Source: CAYHGV01 sp964356135 (GTDB lineage: Bacteria; Hydrothermota; Tepidihabitantia; CAYHGV01). From it: 34,186 bases of DNA. The notes beneath the pieces were generated by a model. That model worked only from the letters and a program-made list of their open reading frames with translations, was not told the DNA's origin and did not search any database. Of this stretch, positions 8,757-16,900 are shown in pieces. The translations under genes and the position numbers were made by a program. The stretch's first letter is position 1. Each line of letters begins with the position of its first letter. The stretch spans positions 1-34,186 of the forward strand of contig CAYHGV010000022.1 in the NCBI GenBank assembly GCA_964356135.1. The letters run 5' to 3'.

Positions 8757-9617
8757 TTAAAATCTAATGCCGCACTCATATTCGACGAGCGTTTTCTGGT
8801 CGACTTTGATTATTGTATGCGGGAATTGTTTCCTGATATAATATTTTTTTTCGATAAAACCTCCCCATTTGGTGAAGGTGACTATTGTTACCACCGCTTG
8901 CCCGGCGTTGAGAGTGATAGTCGGGGCCGGGTCAATGGTCTTTGCCCTGGTGAGAACTGTTTCGTCAAATCGGTAAAAGTCACCGCCCCTTTTTAGTATC
9001 TCTCCAATCGCTGCTTTTGTACAAACAATCTCTTGATCGTTGTAGCCTGCGTGCCAACCCAGTGCGAATTGTGAACCGATAAGACTCAATACGATATATT
9101 GAAAGAAACCTTCCTCGGTTCGGTCAACTTTTATATGGTCTAAATAATCCTCGGCATCAAAATCCTGGCGGTTTTTTGTATAGCCTGTTTCCGGGTCGAT
9201 ACGTTCACCCTGCCTATAAGAGTAGATGACAGGATAACCACCCATCGGGTTCCATATATAGCGATAGTCGATTTTCCATCCTTTTTCAACTGATAGATGG
9301 GTAAGGATGTTAAAATAGTCATCAAGCTTAAATTCTTCTTTGAGCCTGCGCAGGCCGGCACTATCCCTCGGAACGAACGCTTTATTTTGTAATTTCTTAA
9401 TCGCTTCAATTTCTCTCTGGCATTCAATCGAAATAAGATTACTTTTACCCCGATCCTGGCTCTGACCGGCGGTCCTACCGCCATTATTCCCGCTACAACT
9501 GATGAACCATACCTGAGATAGCAAAAGTAGAAATACGACTATCCGCGAAGCCCGATTACCCCGCTGCCCAAGATACTGCAGGCAGCCAATCGCTCGGACC
9601 AGTGGAATGCTTTGCAC
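8757..9617 (-). CDS. Putative lipoprotein of unknown function
   Basis: A 286-aa protein I do not recognise. A basic N-terminal stretch is followed by a hydrophobic segment (about 27-40) ending FISC-SG at Cys41, a lipobox with an atypical Phe at -3, so lipid anchoring is likely but not certain. The mature part is rich in Tyr, Asp and Lys, with no repeats or membrane segments. The only reasonable start is the GTG at 9617. It has no Shine-Dalgarno and lies where the weak promoter at 9624-9651 would begin transcription. MITE copy B lies 100 nt upstream. Confidence 0.6.
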   Translation of the reverse strand: MQSIPLVRAIGCLQYLGQRGNRASRIVVFLLLLSQVWFISCSGNNGGRTAGQSQDRGKSNLISIECQREIEAIKKLQNKAFVPRDSAGLRRLKEEFKLDDYFNILTHLSVEKGWKIDYRYIWNPMGGYPVIYSYRQGERIDPETGYTKNRQDFDAEDYLDHIKVDRTEEGFFQYIVLSLIGSQFALGWHAGYNDQEIVCTKAAIGEILKRGGDFYRFDETVLTRAKTIDPAPTITLNAGQAVVTIVTFTKWGGFIEKKYYIRKQFPHTIIKVDQKTLVEYECGIRF

Positions 9618-9623
9618 AACCTA

Positions 9624-9651
9624 AACCTATAATAATAAATCCTGGTGTCAA
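9624..9651 (-). promoter_or_regulatory. Weak promoter of the putative lipoprotein gene
   Basis: Minus-strand TTGACA (9651-9646), 16-nt spacer, TAGGTT (9629-9624). The -10 is poor, but the predicted start coincides with the GTG at 9617. Confidence 0.35.
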
Positions 9652-9716
9652 TACCTTCGACAGGGGCGAACGGGAAAAAAGCGTTGCGCCCCCCCCCCGA
9701 TTCAGGGCGGATTCAT

Positions 9717-9894
9717 CTAGGAGTCTGTCGGAATACCGAGTGAAGAAAATTCAAAATTGAATTTTCCCCCACTGTATTCTTCAAAGGAGGCAAATTAGTG
9801 TCTATCTTTCCCACCGGACACCTTAACCAGATATTATATCGGCTCTTATCTCCCACCGTTTTTCTTCCATAGATGTTCTCCGACAGACTCCTAG
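9717..9894 (+). mobile_element. MITE copy B (178 bp, on the stop codon of the neighbouring gene)
   Basis: Same element as copies A and C; three internal differences from C, and CTAG at both ends (9717-9720, 9891-9894). The right-hand CTAG supplies the TAG stop (9893-9891) of the minus-strand gene that runs to 11135. If CTAG is the duplicated target, the same TAG existed before insertion. It has the same orientation as copy C, 1237 bp away, so the gene is bracketed by two copies in direct orientation. Confidence 0.9.
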
Positions 9895-11135
9895 GGCACC
9901 GTAAAACCAGAAAGCGGATTGCCGTAGAAAGCGTCGGTCTTATAGGCTTCTTTGTTAACGGTTCCCTCTGCCGAAGGGAAAATTTTTGCCGGGAAAATCC
10001 ATCGGTATTTAAGATTCGCCTGCTTGGCATAACCATTATCGACTACTCTGCCGTCGGTTCCAATTTTGAAATCGATCACCCGGGCAATCTCCTCATTCAC
10101 AAAAATTTTGATCTGGTAATCACCCGGGTTTTTGCTCATATCAAACCAGGGCGAGGCGGCAGGATTATCCGATTTGTTGTACCAGAGTGCCGGGAGTTCG
10201 TATTGGAACGAAATCCAGTTGCGGATCGATTTTTCCGCGGTTAAAGCTGCTTCGTCAACCTTTCCGTCCGCCCAGGTAATTTCCACCCCCTGATAATAAA
10301 GAACTGCCCGGGTATTCAAACGTCTATCGCCGTGAAACCAAGCCTTCAGCCATAAATCCGGGGTCTTATTCTCAAAGTTTTTGCCGCTCATCGGTTCAAC
10401 CCAATTACCCCACAAAACGGCGATCGGCAGCCGCCAATCATGGTCGACATAGTAATCGAATTTATTTAAGTCTTCGGGATAGCCGCTAAAATTATATTTT
10501 TTCACCGTGAAGGTTCCGGCAAAGAGCGTCGTCCTGGGCGTACCGTCCTGTTCATTGCGCATACTGATCGTAAATGCGATCGAACCGGTGACCGTCGTTC
10601 CTTGGGGATCACCGACTTCTTTGCCCGCTCGATCATACGAATACCAGGCATTGGTATCCAGCTTTTGCGAGGTACGGTCGAATGAAATCCACGGTGTGTT
10701 TCCCGGTAAAAAATATTCAACCGTAAAAACCGTGCCCGACGCAATCGGTCCGTTAATTGTAAAATTCATAATCGGTTTCCAACTGTACTGGCTTTCGTCA
10801 CGCTGTCCACCCGGGTAAGCGCAATCGATTTTCCGGACGGTAATGAGAACTGAAGTTCTGTCAATCGTGGGACCAGAGGCAGCGCCGTAAACGGGCACCG
10901 AAGCAATGGCGACGAGCACAACCGCTAACACTAACCGCTTGATTATTGTGGATCTAGGAGTCTGTCGGAATACCGAGTGAAGAAAATTCAAAATTGAATT
11001 TTCCCCCACTGTATTTTTCAAAGGAGGCGAATTAGTGTCTATCTTTCCCACCGGACACCTTAACCAGATATTATATCGGCTCTTATCTCCCCCCGTTTTT
11101 CTTCCATAGATGTTCTCCGACAGACTCCTGGACAT
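9891..11135 (-). CDS. Exported protein of unknown function, start region interrupted in frame by a MITE
   Basis: A 414-aa open frame. The ATG at 11135 has AGGAGG eight nt upstream and encodes M-S-R, after which 58 codons (residues 4-61) derive from MITE copy C. The frame then continues as STIIKRLVLAVVLVAIASVP..., a normal signal peptide. Removing the element (174 bp net) restores an ordinary N-terminus, M-S-R-S-T-I-I-K-R. The mature 330-aa part is rich in Trp, Tyr and Asp and is unrecognised. As it stands, the signal peptide is internal, so export may be impaired unless translation restarts. The stop codon lies in MITE copy B. Promoter at 11241-11268. Family unknown. Confidence 0.75.
   Translation of the reverse strand: MSRSLSENIYGRKTGGDKSRYNIWLRCPVGKIDTNSPPLKNTVGENSILNFLHSVFRQTPRSTIIKRLVLAVVLVAIASVPVYGAASGPTIDRTSVLITVRKIDCAYPGGQRDESQYSWKPIMNFTINGPIASGTVFTVEYFLPGNTPWISFDRTSQKLDTNAWYSYDRAGKEVGDPQGTTVTGSIAFTISMRNEQDGTPRTTLFAGTFTVKKYNFSGYPEDLNKFDYYVDHDWRLPIAVLWGNWVEPMSGKNFENKTPDLWLKAWFHGDRRLNTRAVLYYQGVEITWADGKVDEAALTAEKSIRNWISFQYELPALWYNKSDNPAASPWFDMSKNPGDYQIKIFVNEEIARVIDFKIGTDGRVVDNGYAKQANLKYRWIFPAKIFPSAEGTVNKEAYKTDAFYGNPLSGFTVP
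10954..11131 (+). mobile_element. MITE copy C (178 bp, inserted after codon 3 of a secreted-protein gene)
   Basis: CTAG at 10954-10957 and CTGG at 11128-11131 (one mutated base) bound the element; the inner ends are GAGTCTGTCGGA. Net inserted length is 174 bp, exactly 58 codons, and the minus-strand frame entered from the host ATG has no stop. The host ribosome-binding site and ATG (11133-11135) lie just outside the element. Confidence 0.92.
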
Positions 11136-11240
11136 GATGTCGCCCTCCTGGTTGGCTTTCTTATTCCCCTTGAAACCGAAACACCCTCATCACGAAATCC
11201 GTTTCGGCCTTTCGCCTGCATTATCTTTACTATAAGCTGA

Positions 11241-11268
11241 ATTAAAAACCGGCCAGCGATTTTGTCAA
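11241..11268 (-). promoter_or_regulatory. Promoter of the MITE-interrupted gene
   Basis: Minus-strand TTGACA (11268-11263), 16-nt spacer, TTTAAT (11246-11241). Expected start near 11234, about 100 nt before the ATG at 11135. Confidence 0.5.
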
Positions 11269-11283
11269 GGCAGCATTTTTTTA

Positions 11284-11373
11284 TTTCCCCCCCTTTCAAT
11301 CTCCCTATCACCCATGCTCTCCTTCTCCATTTCTCCTTCTCTCCTTTTCCCCTCTGCTCCTCTGCTCTCCGTT
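11284..11373. repeat. Polypyrimidine tract in a divergent intergenic region
   Basis: About 90 bases of almost pure C and T on the plus strand (runs of CTCC, TTCTCC and CCCCCCC). It lies in the 312-bp gap between two divergent genes (starts at 11135 and 11448). Such purine/pyrimidine strand asymmetry could form unusual DNA structure or be a slipped low-complexity repeat; no gene is present. Confidence 0.6.
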
Positions 11374-11447
11374 CCAGCATCGGAATAGATCAAGCCCGGT
11401 ATGGTATATATAGTCATGAAGGAAACTCAAACAACAAGGAGGGAAGC

Positions 11448-13856
11448 ATGAAACCCAAAAACACAATCATCGCTTTGGCCGTTCTGCCGCTGATTCTGGT
11501 CGGCTGTGCCCGGTTGCTTGCCCAGCCCAAAGAGCCGGTTCCCGAAGTCGCATCCGGCGACATAACCCAGGGTTCGCTCCGCATCTTGAAAGACGGAAAG
11601 ACCCTGGAACTCCCGCTAAAGCATACCGACGTCGATGCCCGGGTCACGGGCTACATCGCCCGGGTGAATGTCACCCAGCACTTCATTAATCCCTATGATA
11701 AACCGATTGAAGCGGTCTATGTCTTCCCTCTGCCCGAAAATAGTGCTGTCGACGCAATGACGATGAAAATCGGAGTAAAGGTTATCAAAGGTGTAATTAA
11801 AAAGCGGGAAGAAGCACGAAAAATCTATGAGGATGCCAAAAACCAGGGGAAGACCGCCAGCCTCCTGGAGCAGGAACGGTCCAATATCTTCACCCAGTCC
11901 GTTGCCAATATCATGCCCGGCGACGACATATTCATTGAAATCAGCTATGTCCAGGACTTAAAATACGACCACGGCAGCTATGAGTTCAGCTTTCCGATGG
12001 TCGTCGGCCCACGCTTCATCCCCGGTACTCCGACCACAAAAACCGGCGGCGGCTGGTCAGAGGATACCGACCAGGTCCCGGACGCTTCGCGCATCACCCC
12101 GCCGGTGATAAAACCCGAATTCCGGTCCGGCCATGACTTAAGCCTTAAACTCGTGGTTGAAGCCGGAGTGCCGATTCAGAACTTCGACTGCCCATCCCAT
12201 AAGATCATCGAAAAATCCAAGAGCCAGACTTCGGTTTCGGTCGAGATAGCGCCGGGCGACCGGATCCCCAACAAAGACTTCGTCTTCCATTATGATGTCG
12301 CCGGTAAAAAACCCGAGTATGCCCTCCTGACCACCGCCAAAGAAGGCTCGGGTTTCTTTATGCTGATGATTCAGCCCCAGACCGAGGTAAAAATCGAAGA
12401 AATCACCCCTAAAGAAATGGTCTTTGTCGTCGACTGCTCAGGCTCGATGTCCGGCTTTCCGATTGAAAAGGCAAAAGAAGCGGTGAAATTAGCGATCGAA
12501 AACATGAACCCGGACGACTTTTTCCAGATAATAAAATTCTCCGAATCCGCCCGGGGATTTGCCCTTTCGCCGGTTCCCAACACCCCGGAAAATGTTAAAA
12601 CGGCGGTTGCCTATGTCGATGCGATGGAAGGCGAAGGCGGAACGATGATGATTGAAGGCATCAAAGCCGCACTCGACTACGAGCGAAGCCCCAAGCGCCG
12701 CAGAATAGTCCTCTTTATGACCGACGGCTATATCGGTAACGAAACCGAAATTCTTGCCGCGATCGAAGAGCGATTGGGAAATGCCCGGCTCTTCAGCTTC
12801 GGTGTCGGCTCAAGCGTCAACCGCTATCTTTTGGAAAAGATGGCTCAGGTCGGCCGGGGCCAGGTCACCTACTGCCGCCAGGACGAAAATCCGGAAGCCA
12901 AGATTCAGCTCTTTTATGAGCGCATCGCAAAACCCTATCTGATGGACATCGATATCGACTGGAACGGTCTTTCGGTCATCGAGGTTTTTCCGGAACGGAT
13001 TCCCGACCTCTTCGCAGCCCAACCGGTAATCATCCACGGCCGCTTTTCCAAACCCGGCGAAGCCCGAATCAAACTCAAAGGCAACATCCGCGGCAAATCG
13101 TTCATCCAGGAAATTCCGGTCGTCTTTCCCAAAGACCAGGACGAGCATGATGTCATCGCCACCCTCTGGGCTCGGACGAAAATCGAACGGCTGATGGATG
13201 AGATGTTTCGCGGCGAAGACCCAAAAGTAGTGGACGAGGTTACCTCACTCGCCCTTGAGTTCAAGCTCATGAGCAAATATACGAGTTTTGTCGCGGTCGA
13301 AGAAAAGGTTCGAAACGTCGGCGGCAAAGTCGAAACGGTCCAGGTGCCGGTTCCCATCCCCGAAGGCGTCTCTTATCAAGGCGTTTTCGGAGAAGAACGG
13401 GACCAAGGTTCGGGCATGGGTTATGGCGGCTCTTCGCCCGCGCCGACTCAGTTCTCACTCGGTTCGACTGTCGGCAGAAGAACCAAGGCTGAGTTGAAAC
13501 CGATTGCTGCACAAGCCCCTTCGGCAAAATTTGAAGCGGCGACCATCATCGGCAGCCTTGATAGCAAAGCGGTTTCTGAGAGCCTTGAGGTAGGGAAACC
13601 GCCGCTGCTTCAGGTTTACAATTCCTATCTCAAGAAAAACCCGACCCTTGCCGGACGGCTGGTTCTGACGATTACGGTCAAAGCCGATGGCACGGTCGAA
13701 TCAGTAACCACAAAATCGTCGACGATCATATCGTCAACCCTCGGCAGCGCTTCGTTCGAAAAGGCGATTGTCGCCCTGCTCAAAAAACTCCGCTTCCCGG
13801 CTCCCACCGACCGCGGCAAAGCCACGATCACCGTTCCCGTGGTCTTTACTCCATAA
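11448..13856 (+). CDS. VIT-vWA lipoprotein with AgmX/TonB-like C-terminal domain
   Basis: An 802-aa surface lipoprotein. The lipobox L-V-G-C ends at Cys20. A VIT (vault/inter-alpha-trypsin) domain spans about residues 38-175. A von Willebrand A domain spans about 325-500, with MIDAS motif D329-C-S331-G-S333 and a second acidic site at D426. From about 730 to the end is a TonB/AgmX/PglI-type C-terminal domain, a small domain known from gliding and energy-transduction proteins. The frame is open 186 nt further upstream, but the ATG at 11448 has AAGGAGG and gives the lipobox, so it is the start. VIT-vWA proteins usually bind ligands with a metal ion; partners here are unknown. Strong terminator at 13871-13902. 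Confidence 0.88.
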   Translation: MKPKNTIIALAVLPLILVGCARLLAQPKEPVPEVASGDITQGSLRILKDGKTLELPLKHTDVDARVTGYIARVNVTQHFINPYDKPIEAVYVFPLPENSAVDAMTMKIGVKVIKGVIKKREEARKIYEDAKNQGKTASLLEQERSNIFTQSVANIMPGDDIFIEISYVQDLKYDHGSYEFSFPMVVGPRFIPGTPTTKTGGGWSEDTDQVPDASRITPPVIKPEFRSGHDLSLKLVVEAGVPIQNFDCPSHKIIEKSKSQTSVSVEIAPGDRIPNKDFVFHYDVAGKKPEYALLTTAKEGSGFFMLMIQPQTEVKIEEITPKEMVFVVDCSGSMSGFPIEKAKEAVKLAIENMNPDDFFQIIKFSESARGFALSPVPNTPENVKTAVAYVDAMEGEGGTMMIEGIKAALDYERSPKRRRIVLFMTDGYIGNETEILAAIEERLGNARLFSFGVGSSVNRYLLEKMAQVGRGQVTYCRQDENPEAKIQLFYERIAKPYLMDIDIDWNGLSVIEVFPERIPDLFAAQPVIIHGRFSKPGEARIKLKGNIRGKSFIQEIPVVFPKDQDEHDVIATLWARTKIERLMDEMFRGEDPKVVDEVTSLALEFKLMSKYTSFVAVEEKVRNVGGKVETVQVPVPIPEGVSYQGVFGEERDQGSGMGYGGSSPAPTQFSLGSTVGRRTKAELKPIAAQAPSAKFEAATIIGSLDSKAVSESLEVGKPPLLQVYNSYLKKNPTLAGRLVLTITVKADGTVESVTTKSSTIISSTLGSASFEKAIVALLKKLRFPAPTDRGKATITVPVVFTP

Positions 13857-13870
13857 AATAATTACAATGC

Positions 13871-13902
13871 AGCGGGCGAGAATGGAGCAGTTCTCGCCCG
13901 CT
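13871..13902 (+). terminator. Terminator of the VIT-vWA gene
   Basis: Perfect 12-bp arms (13871-13882 and 13891-13902, AGCGGGCGAGAA and its complement) with an 8-nt loop and TTGCGTTCT after it. It begins 15 nt after the stop codon. The T tract is short. Confidence 0.75.
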
Positions 13903-13919
13903 TTGCGTTCTACTGTGAA

Positions 13920-13935
13920 GAGTCTGTCAGAATAC
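13920..13935 (+). repeat. Solitary MITE-end-like sequence
   Basis: GAGTCTGTCAGAATAC matches the left end of MITE copies B and C (GAGTCTGTCGGAATAC) at 15 of 16 positions. No second end is found nearby, so it is either a relic end or the end of a diverged relative. Confidence 0.5.
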
Positions 13936-13946
13936 TGACTTCTCTG

Positions 13947-13977
13947 AAGTTACGATTCTCCGACCGAATCGTAACTT
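13947..13977 (-). terminator. Hairpin overlapping the stop codon of the protease gene
   Basis: Perfect 11-bp arms (13967-13977 and 13947-13957) with a 9-nt loop. The TAA of the minus-strand protease gene (13978-13976) enters the outer arm. There is no T run after it, so it may act as an mRNA 3'-end stabiliser or a weak terminator. Confidence 0.45.
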
Positions 13978-15997
13978 ATTTAATCAGCACAAGTTTTTGA
14001 ATAGTCGCATAGGTCGGGGTCTCAAATCGGATAAAATAGACTCCACTGCCAACCTTAAGACTGGCAGTGCTGTTTCCATCCCAGACAAGTTGATGGTCGC
14101 CCGAAGTCTCGCGCTTGGCGACCAGGGTTTTAACCAACTTGCCGGTTACATCATAAATATTGAGACTGACCATGGTTTCATAAGGTAAAGCGTAGCTGAT
14201 CGAAATCGTATTAGCAAAGGGATTGGGCTTGCAGGATGCGAGTGTGAACGGTTTAATCTCTCGGTCAGGTTCCAGAATCGTTCTCGCCGTATCTCCAGTT
14301 CGGGGTCCCTTCACTCCGATCATGCCGGATTGAACGTCGTTTTCCGGATACCAGTCCATCGGATGGAGGGTGCGCACCAGGACTTCATGACCCCCTCCGA
14401 CATTAGCGGTCCAGCCATCGAACGCAACCTGCTTTTCCTCGCCCACCGCAAGACTGACATTTTGGGTGTCGGCATAGACCATACCAATGAAGCAGGCAGC
14501 AGGAAAAGTCTCAGCATAGGAACCGAAGTTTTTAATCCTTGCCTTGGGAACAACTAAAGTTCCGGTATCCAGTTCTGCGCTCGGCAGAATAAGACCCACC
14601 GTTCCGACATCATGCGGTTCGCCGACGACTCCCCGTGGAGTTATTCCTCCTCCGCCGATTTGCTCGCCGGTGCCTTCCCTCAGAAGCTGGCTTGAAATGG
14701 AGACCGGCCCGTATGCGCCGTCAGCGGCACCAGAATTCGGTACGAGTATCAGGGTTATCTTTTTCAGAGTATCATTTTTGCCGAGCGGTATTGGCGTATC
14801 CACCGGAATGTCAGCAAGATGTGCTCCCCAACCCCGGGGCAGTTTTGATGTATCGAGGTGGAGGATCATGTTCACCGCTTCGCCGGTTGGATTGCCGGCA
14901 TTAAAAGAAAAATAGTTAGACCCGCCCTTGGTCAACTTGGGCACCGGATGAACATTATGGCAGGCAACATTATTGTCCGCGGGCGGCCAGGGATTTTGGA
15001 CCCAATCTCCAGACGCCTCAACCGTCGCGACGATACAGTAATGACCCTGGTCATAGGAGTTGGGATACACGAACCAGGGAAAACAGAGCTCCAATTTACT
15101 TTCGCTGAGTGTATCTCCGGCAGCAGGTATGGTCTGATTGATATAATTGTTTGCCCAGAGATAGGGCGAGCCGGCGTTGAGGTTGACATCGGGATTATGA
15201 ACCTCTGCCTGGATCGTGGTAGATTGCGAGGTTGGCATTATATTTCGTGCCGTCACATAAATGTAACAGGTTTCTCCCAATACGGGCGGATCGGGAACGA
15301 CCCGGATATCAGTGCTTGCCCAGGGGTCGCCGGCATACGGAACCTGGCCAAAGTCATCCTCGGCATCCTTAATCCAGACCCGCTCGCCCGGATTTTCAGG
15401 ATAGAGGTAGGCGATGCCGTCCATATCATCCTGTTCTAAGGTTGTTTTAATTCCTCCGGCACTTCCCCAACCATACATAACTTTGGCAGCATTTGCCGAT
15501 GCCGGATTATAAAGATCCAATAGATACAGTGCATGTCCAAATTCATGAACCGCGATACTCTGCACGTCCATTTTGCCCGCTTCGCCGGTGGTAGACCAGG
15601 TGTAGTGGACGCCGTTAAACCCGAAGTCATACTCGATAACTTCATTCGTCGAAAGATCTAGGAATATTGCGGAGTTAGCGATGATACCGGCGTCATTCCA
15701 GCCGGACTCATACCAGCTGACTTCATTGACCCCGTTATTTTCAATACACAGGTGATCGATCGTACCTGCATAGCTGAAGGCAAAATAGGAACCGCCGACA
15801 TCATTCCAGCTTTGAGCGGCATCCTGGACCGCAGTCAATTCACCGCTGCAATCCGGGGAGCCGTTCTGATTGATATAATAGACCAGCGGAAGATTGGAAT
15901 CGTTCCATTTGTAACCCGAATAAACGTAAGCCGATGCCTGATTGAAACATAAAAAAACCGCCAATGAAATTAAGAGACCGCTTGTCCAGATCTTCAT
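13976..15997 (-). CDS. Secreted metzincin-like metalloprotease with FlgD-like sorting domain
   Basis: A 673-aa exported protease. Signal peptide 1-23 (ends QASA). The catalytic domain has H151-E-x-x-H155 followed by an aspartate six residues on (D161), HExxHxxxxxD, with a candidate Met-turn at M174 (KVMYGW). This resembles matrixin/snapalysin-type metzincins, in which the third zinc ligand is His or Asp. A beta-rich middle follows. The last 85 residues, starting PNPFANTISISYAL, are a FlgD-like/type IX secretion sorting domain ending KLVLIK. It overlaps the upstream gene by 4 bp (ATGA) and has GAGGAGG upstream, so translation is coupled. Substrate unknown; secretion to the surface or medium is likely. 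Confidence 0.85.
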   Translation of the reverse strand: MKIWTSGLLISLAVFLCFNQASAYVYSGYKWNDSNLPLVYYINQNGSPDCSGELTAVQDAAQSWNDVGGSYFAFSYAGTIDHLCIENNGVNEVSWYESGWNDAGIIANSAIFLDLSTNEVIEYDFGFNGVHYTWSTTGEAGKMDVQSIAVHEFGHALYLLDLYNPASANAAKVMYGWGSAGGIKTTLEQDDMDGIAYLYPENPGERVWIKDAEDDFGQVPYAGDPWASTDIRVVPDPPVLGETCYIYVTARNIMPTSQSTTIQAEVHNPDVNLNAGSPYLWANNYINQTIPAAGDTLSESKLELCFPWFVYPNSYDQGHYCIVATVEASGDWVQNPWPPADNNVACHNVHPVPKLTKGGSNYFSFNAGNPTGEAVNMILHLDTSKLPRGWGAHLADIPVDTPIPLGKNDTLKKITLILVPNSGAADGAYGPVSISSQLLREGTGEQIGGGGITPRGVVGEPHDVGTVGLILPSAELDTGTLVVPKARIKNFGSYAETFPAACFIGMVYADTQNVSLAVGEEKQVAFDGWTANVGGGHEVLVRTLHPMDWYPENDVQSGMIGVKGPRTGDTARTILEPDREIKPFTLASCKPNPFANTISISYALPYETMVSLNIYDVTGKLVKTLVAKRETSGDHQLVWDGNSTASLKVGSGVYFIRFETPTYATIQKLVLIK

Positions 15998-16482
15998 TGG
16001 TCCCTCCTCGGTAGTTCGGCGGCAATTGATTTTATCTGATTGAGGAAAGTTTGGACCGGCAGCCGGTTTTCTAAAACGACATTGCTCTCGATGGTGTATT
16101 TTCCCTGAAACCAGCCGTAGACTTCTCTTAGTCCTTCGGGGTTTTTATCCTTGAGAAAGACGATAACGTCTTCTCCGGGACGAAATTGCGGGGTATCTTC
16201 AACGATATAGGCAGTATCGCCAACCACCCCTCCCGGGTAAGTAATGTTGATTGTGCTGTTTGGAGAACTGCCTTTAATCGGCTCTTTCACGGTTAGGGTT
16301 GCAAAAGTAAAAATTCGGCGGTGTTCGGCATTCCAGGAACAGCGCATATTTTCAACCGTGGCACGAATCACTAAGTTAGAGTTTTGGGTTAGGTCCTCAA
16401 GGTCGAGCTTCACCATTAACGCCCTGCCCGTGTTGGGCAAAAAAGCTAACAGCAAGCCTAAAAAGACATACTTTTTAAGCAT
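15994..16482 (-). CDS. Small exported protein coupled to the protease
   Basis: A 162-aa protein with a signal peptide (MLKKYVFLGLLLAFLPNTGRA) and a compact beta-rich domain (VIRATVENMRCSW, then TFATLTVKEPIKG, FRPGEDVIVFLKD and a YGWFQGKYTI strand). I recall similar uncharacterised domains next to matrixin-like proteases, but no named function. AAAGGAGG lies four nt before ATG. Its stop overlaps the protease start by ATGA, so the two are made together. A propeptide-like chaperone or inhibitor role is an inference from this coupling only. Confidence 0.7.
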   Translation of the reverse strand: MLKKYVFLGLLLAFLPNTGRALMVKLDLEDLTQNSNLVIRATVENMRCSWNAEHRRIFTFATLTVKEPIKGSSPNSTINITYPGGVVGDTAYIVEDTPQFRPGEDVIVFLKDKNPEGLREVYGWFQGKYTIESNVVLENRLPVQTFLNQIKSIAAELPRRDQ

Positions 16483-16900
16483 TCTTCCTCCTTTGTTTTA
16501 GATGTTATCGCAAATGACCAAGGTCATTGTACGGTCAATTCTACGCCTTTGCCTCACGCCTTGCCCGGTAGGAAAGGTGGTTTACCTATTTCCTGTACTC
16601 CCCTCTTTCATTTGGTTCGCGATATCCCTCGTTAGTCAACAGTAATGAAATTGTAGAATTAGTCAATGACTTGTTGGAAAAGGGCTAAAAAACAAGTAAA
16701 AAACAAGTGGACAGATCCCTTTTCTCCTATGCGCTCGCTGATAGACCCAAGTCGGCATAATTCAACTCCTACACCAACGTCCCTTTGTTTTCCCTCTAAG
16801 GAAAAAATAAATAGTGCCGGAGATTTATTATTAGGTTAAACTTTACCCCTGTGCCCCCCTTAACACCTGTAAACGGTCAACGAAGCTCTCCGAAAGACAC
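16483..16900. other. Gene-free interval at the left edge of the accessory island
   Basis: No frame with a ribosome-binding site is seen in these 418 bases. The only landmark is AAGTGGACAGATCCC near 16707, which resembles AAGTGGACGGTCCCC near 20613 and GGGACAGTACCC near 27548. These GGGACnGTCCC-like words are shared by other intergenic sites in the island. Confidence 0.5.

Noticed and set aside
9713..10036. 107-aa minus-strand frame
   Set aside because: It is the open MITE frame of copy B entered from another frame of the neighbouring gene; no start signals.
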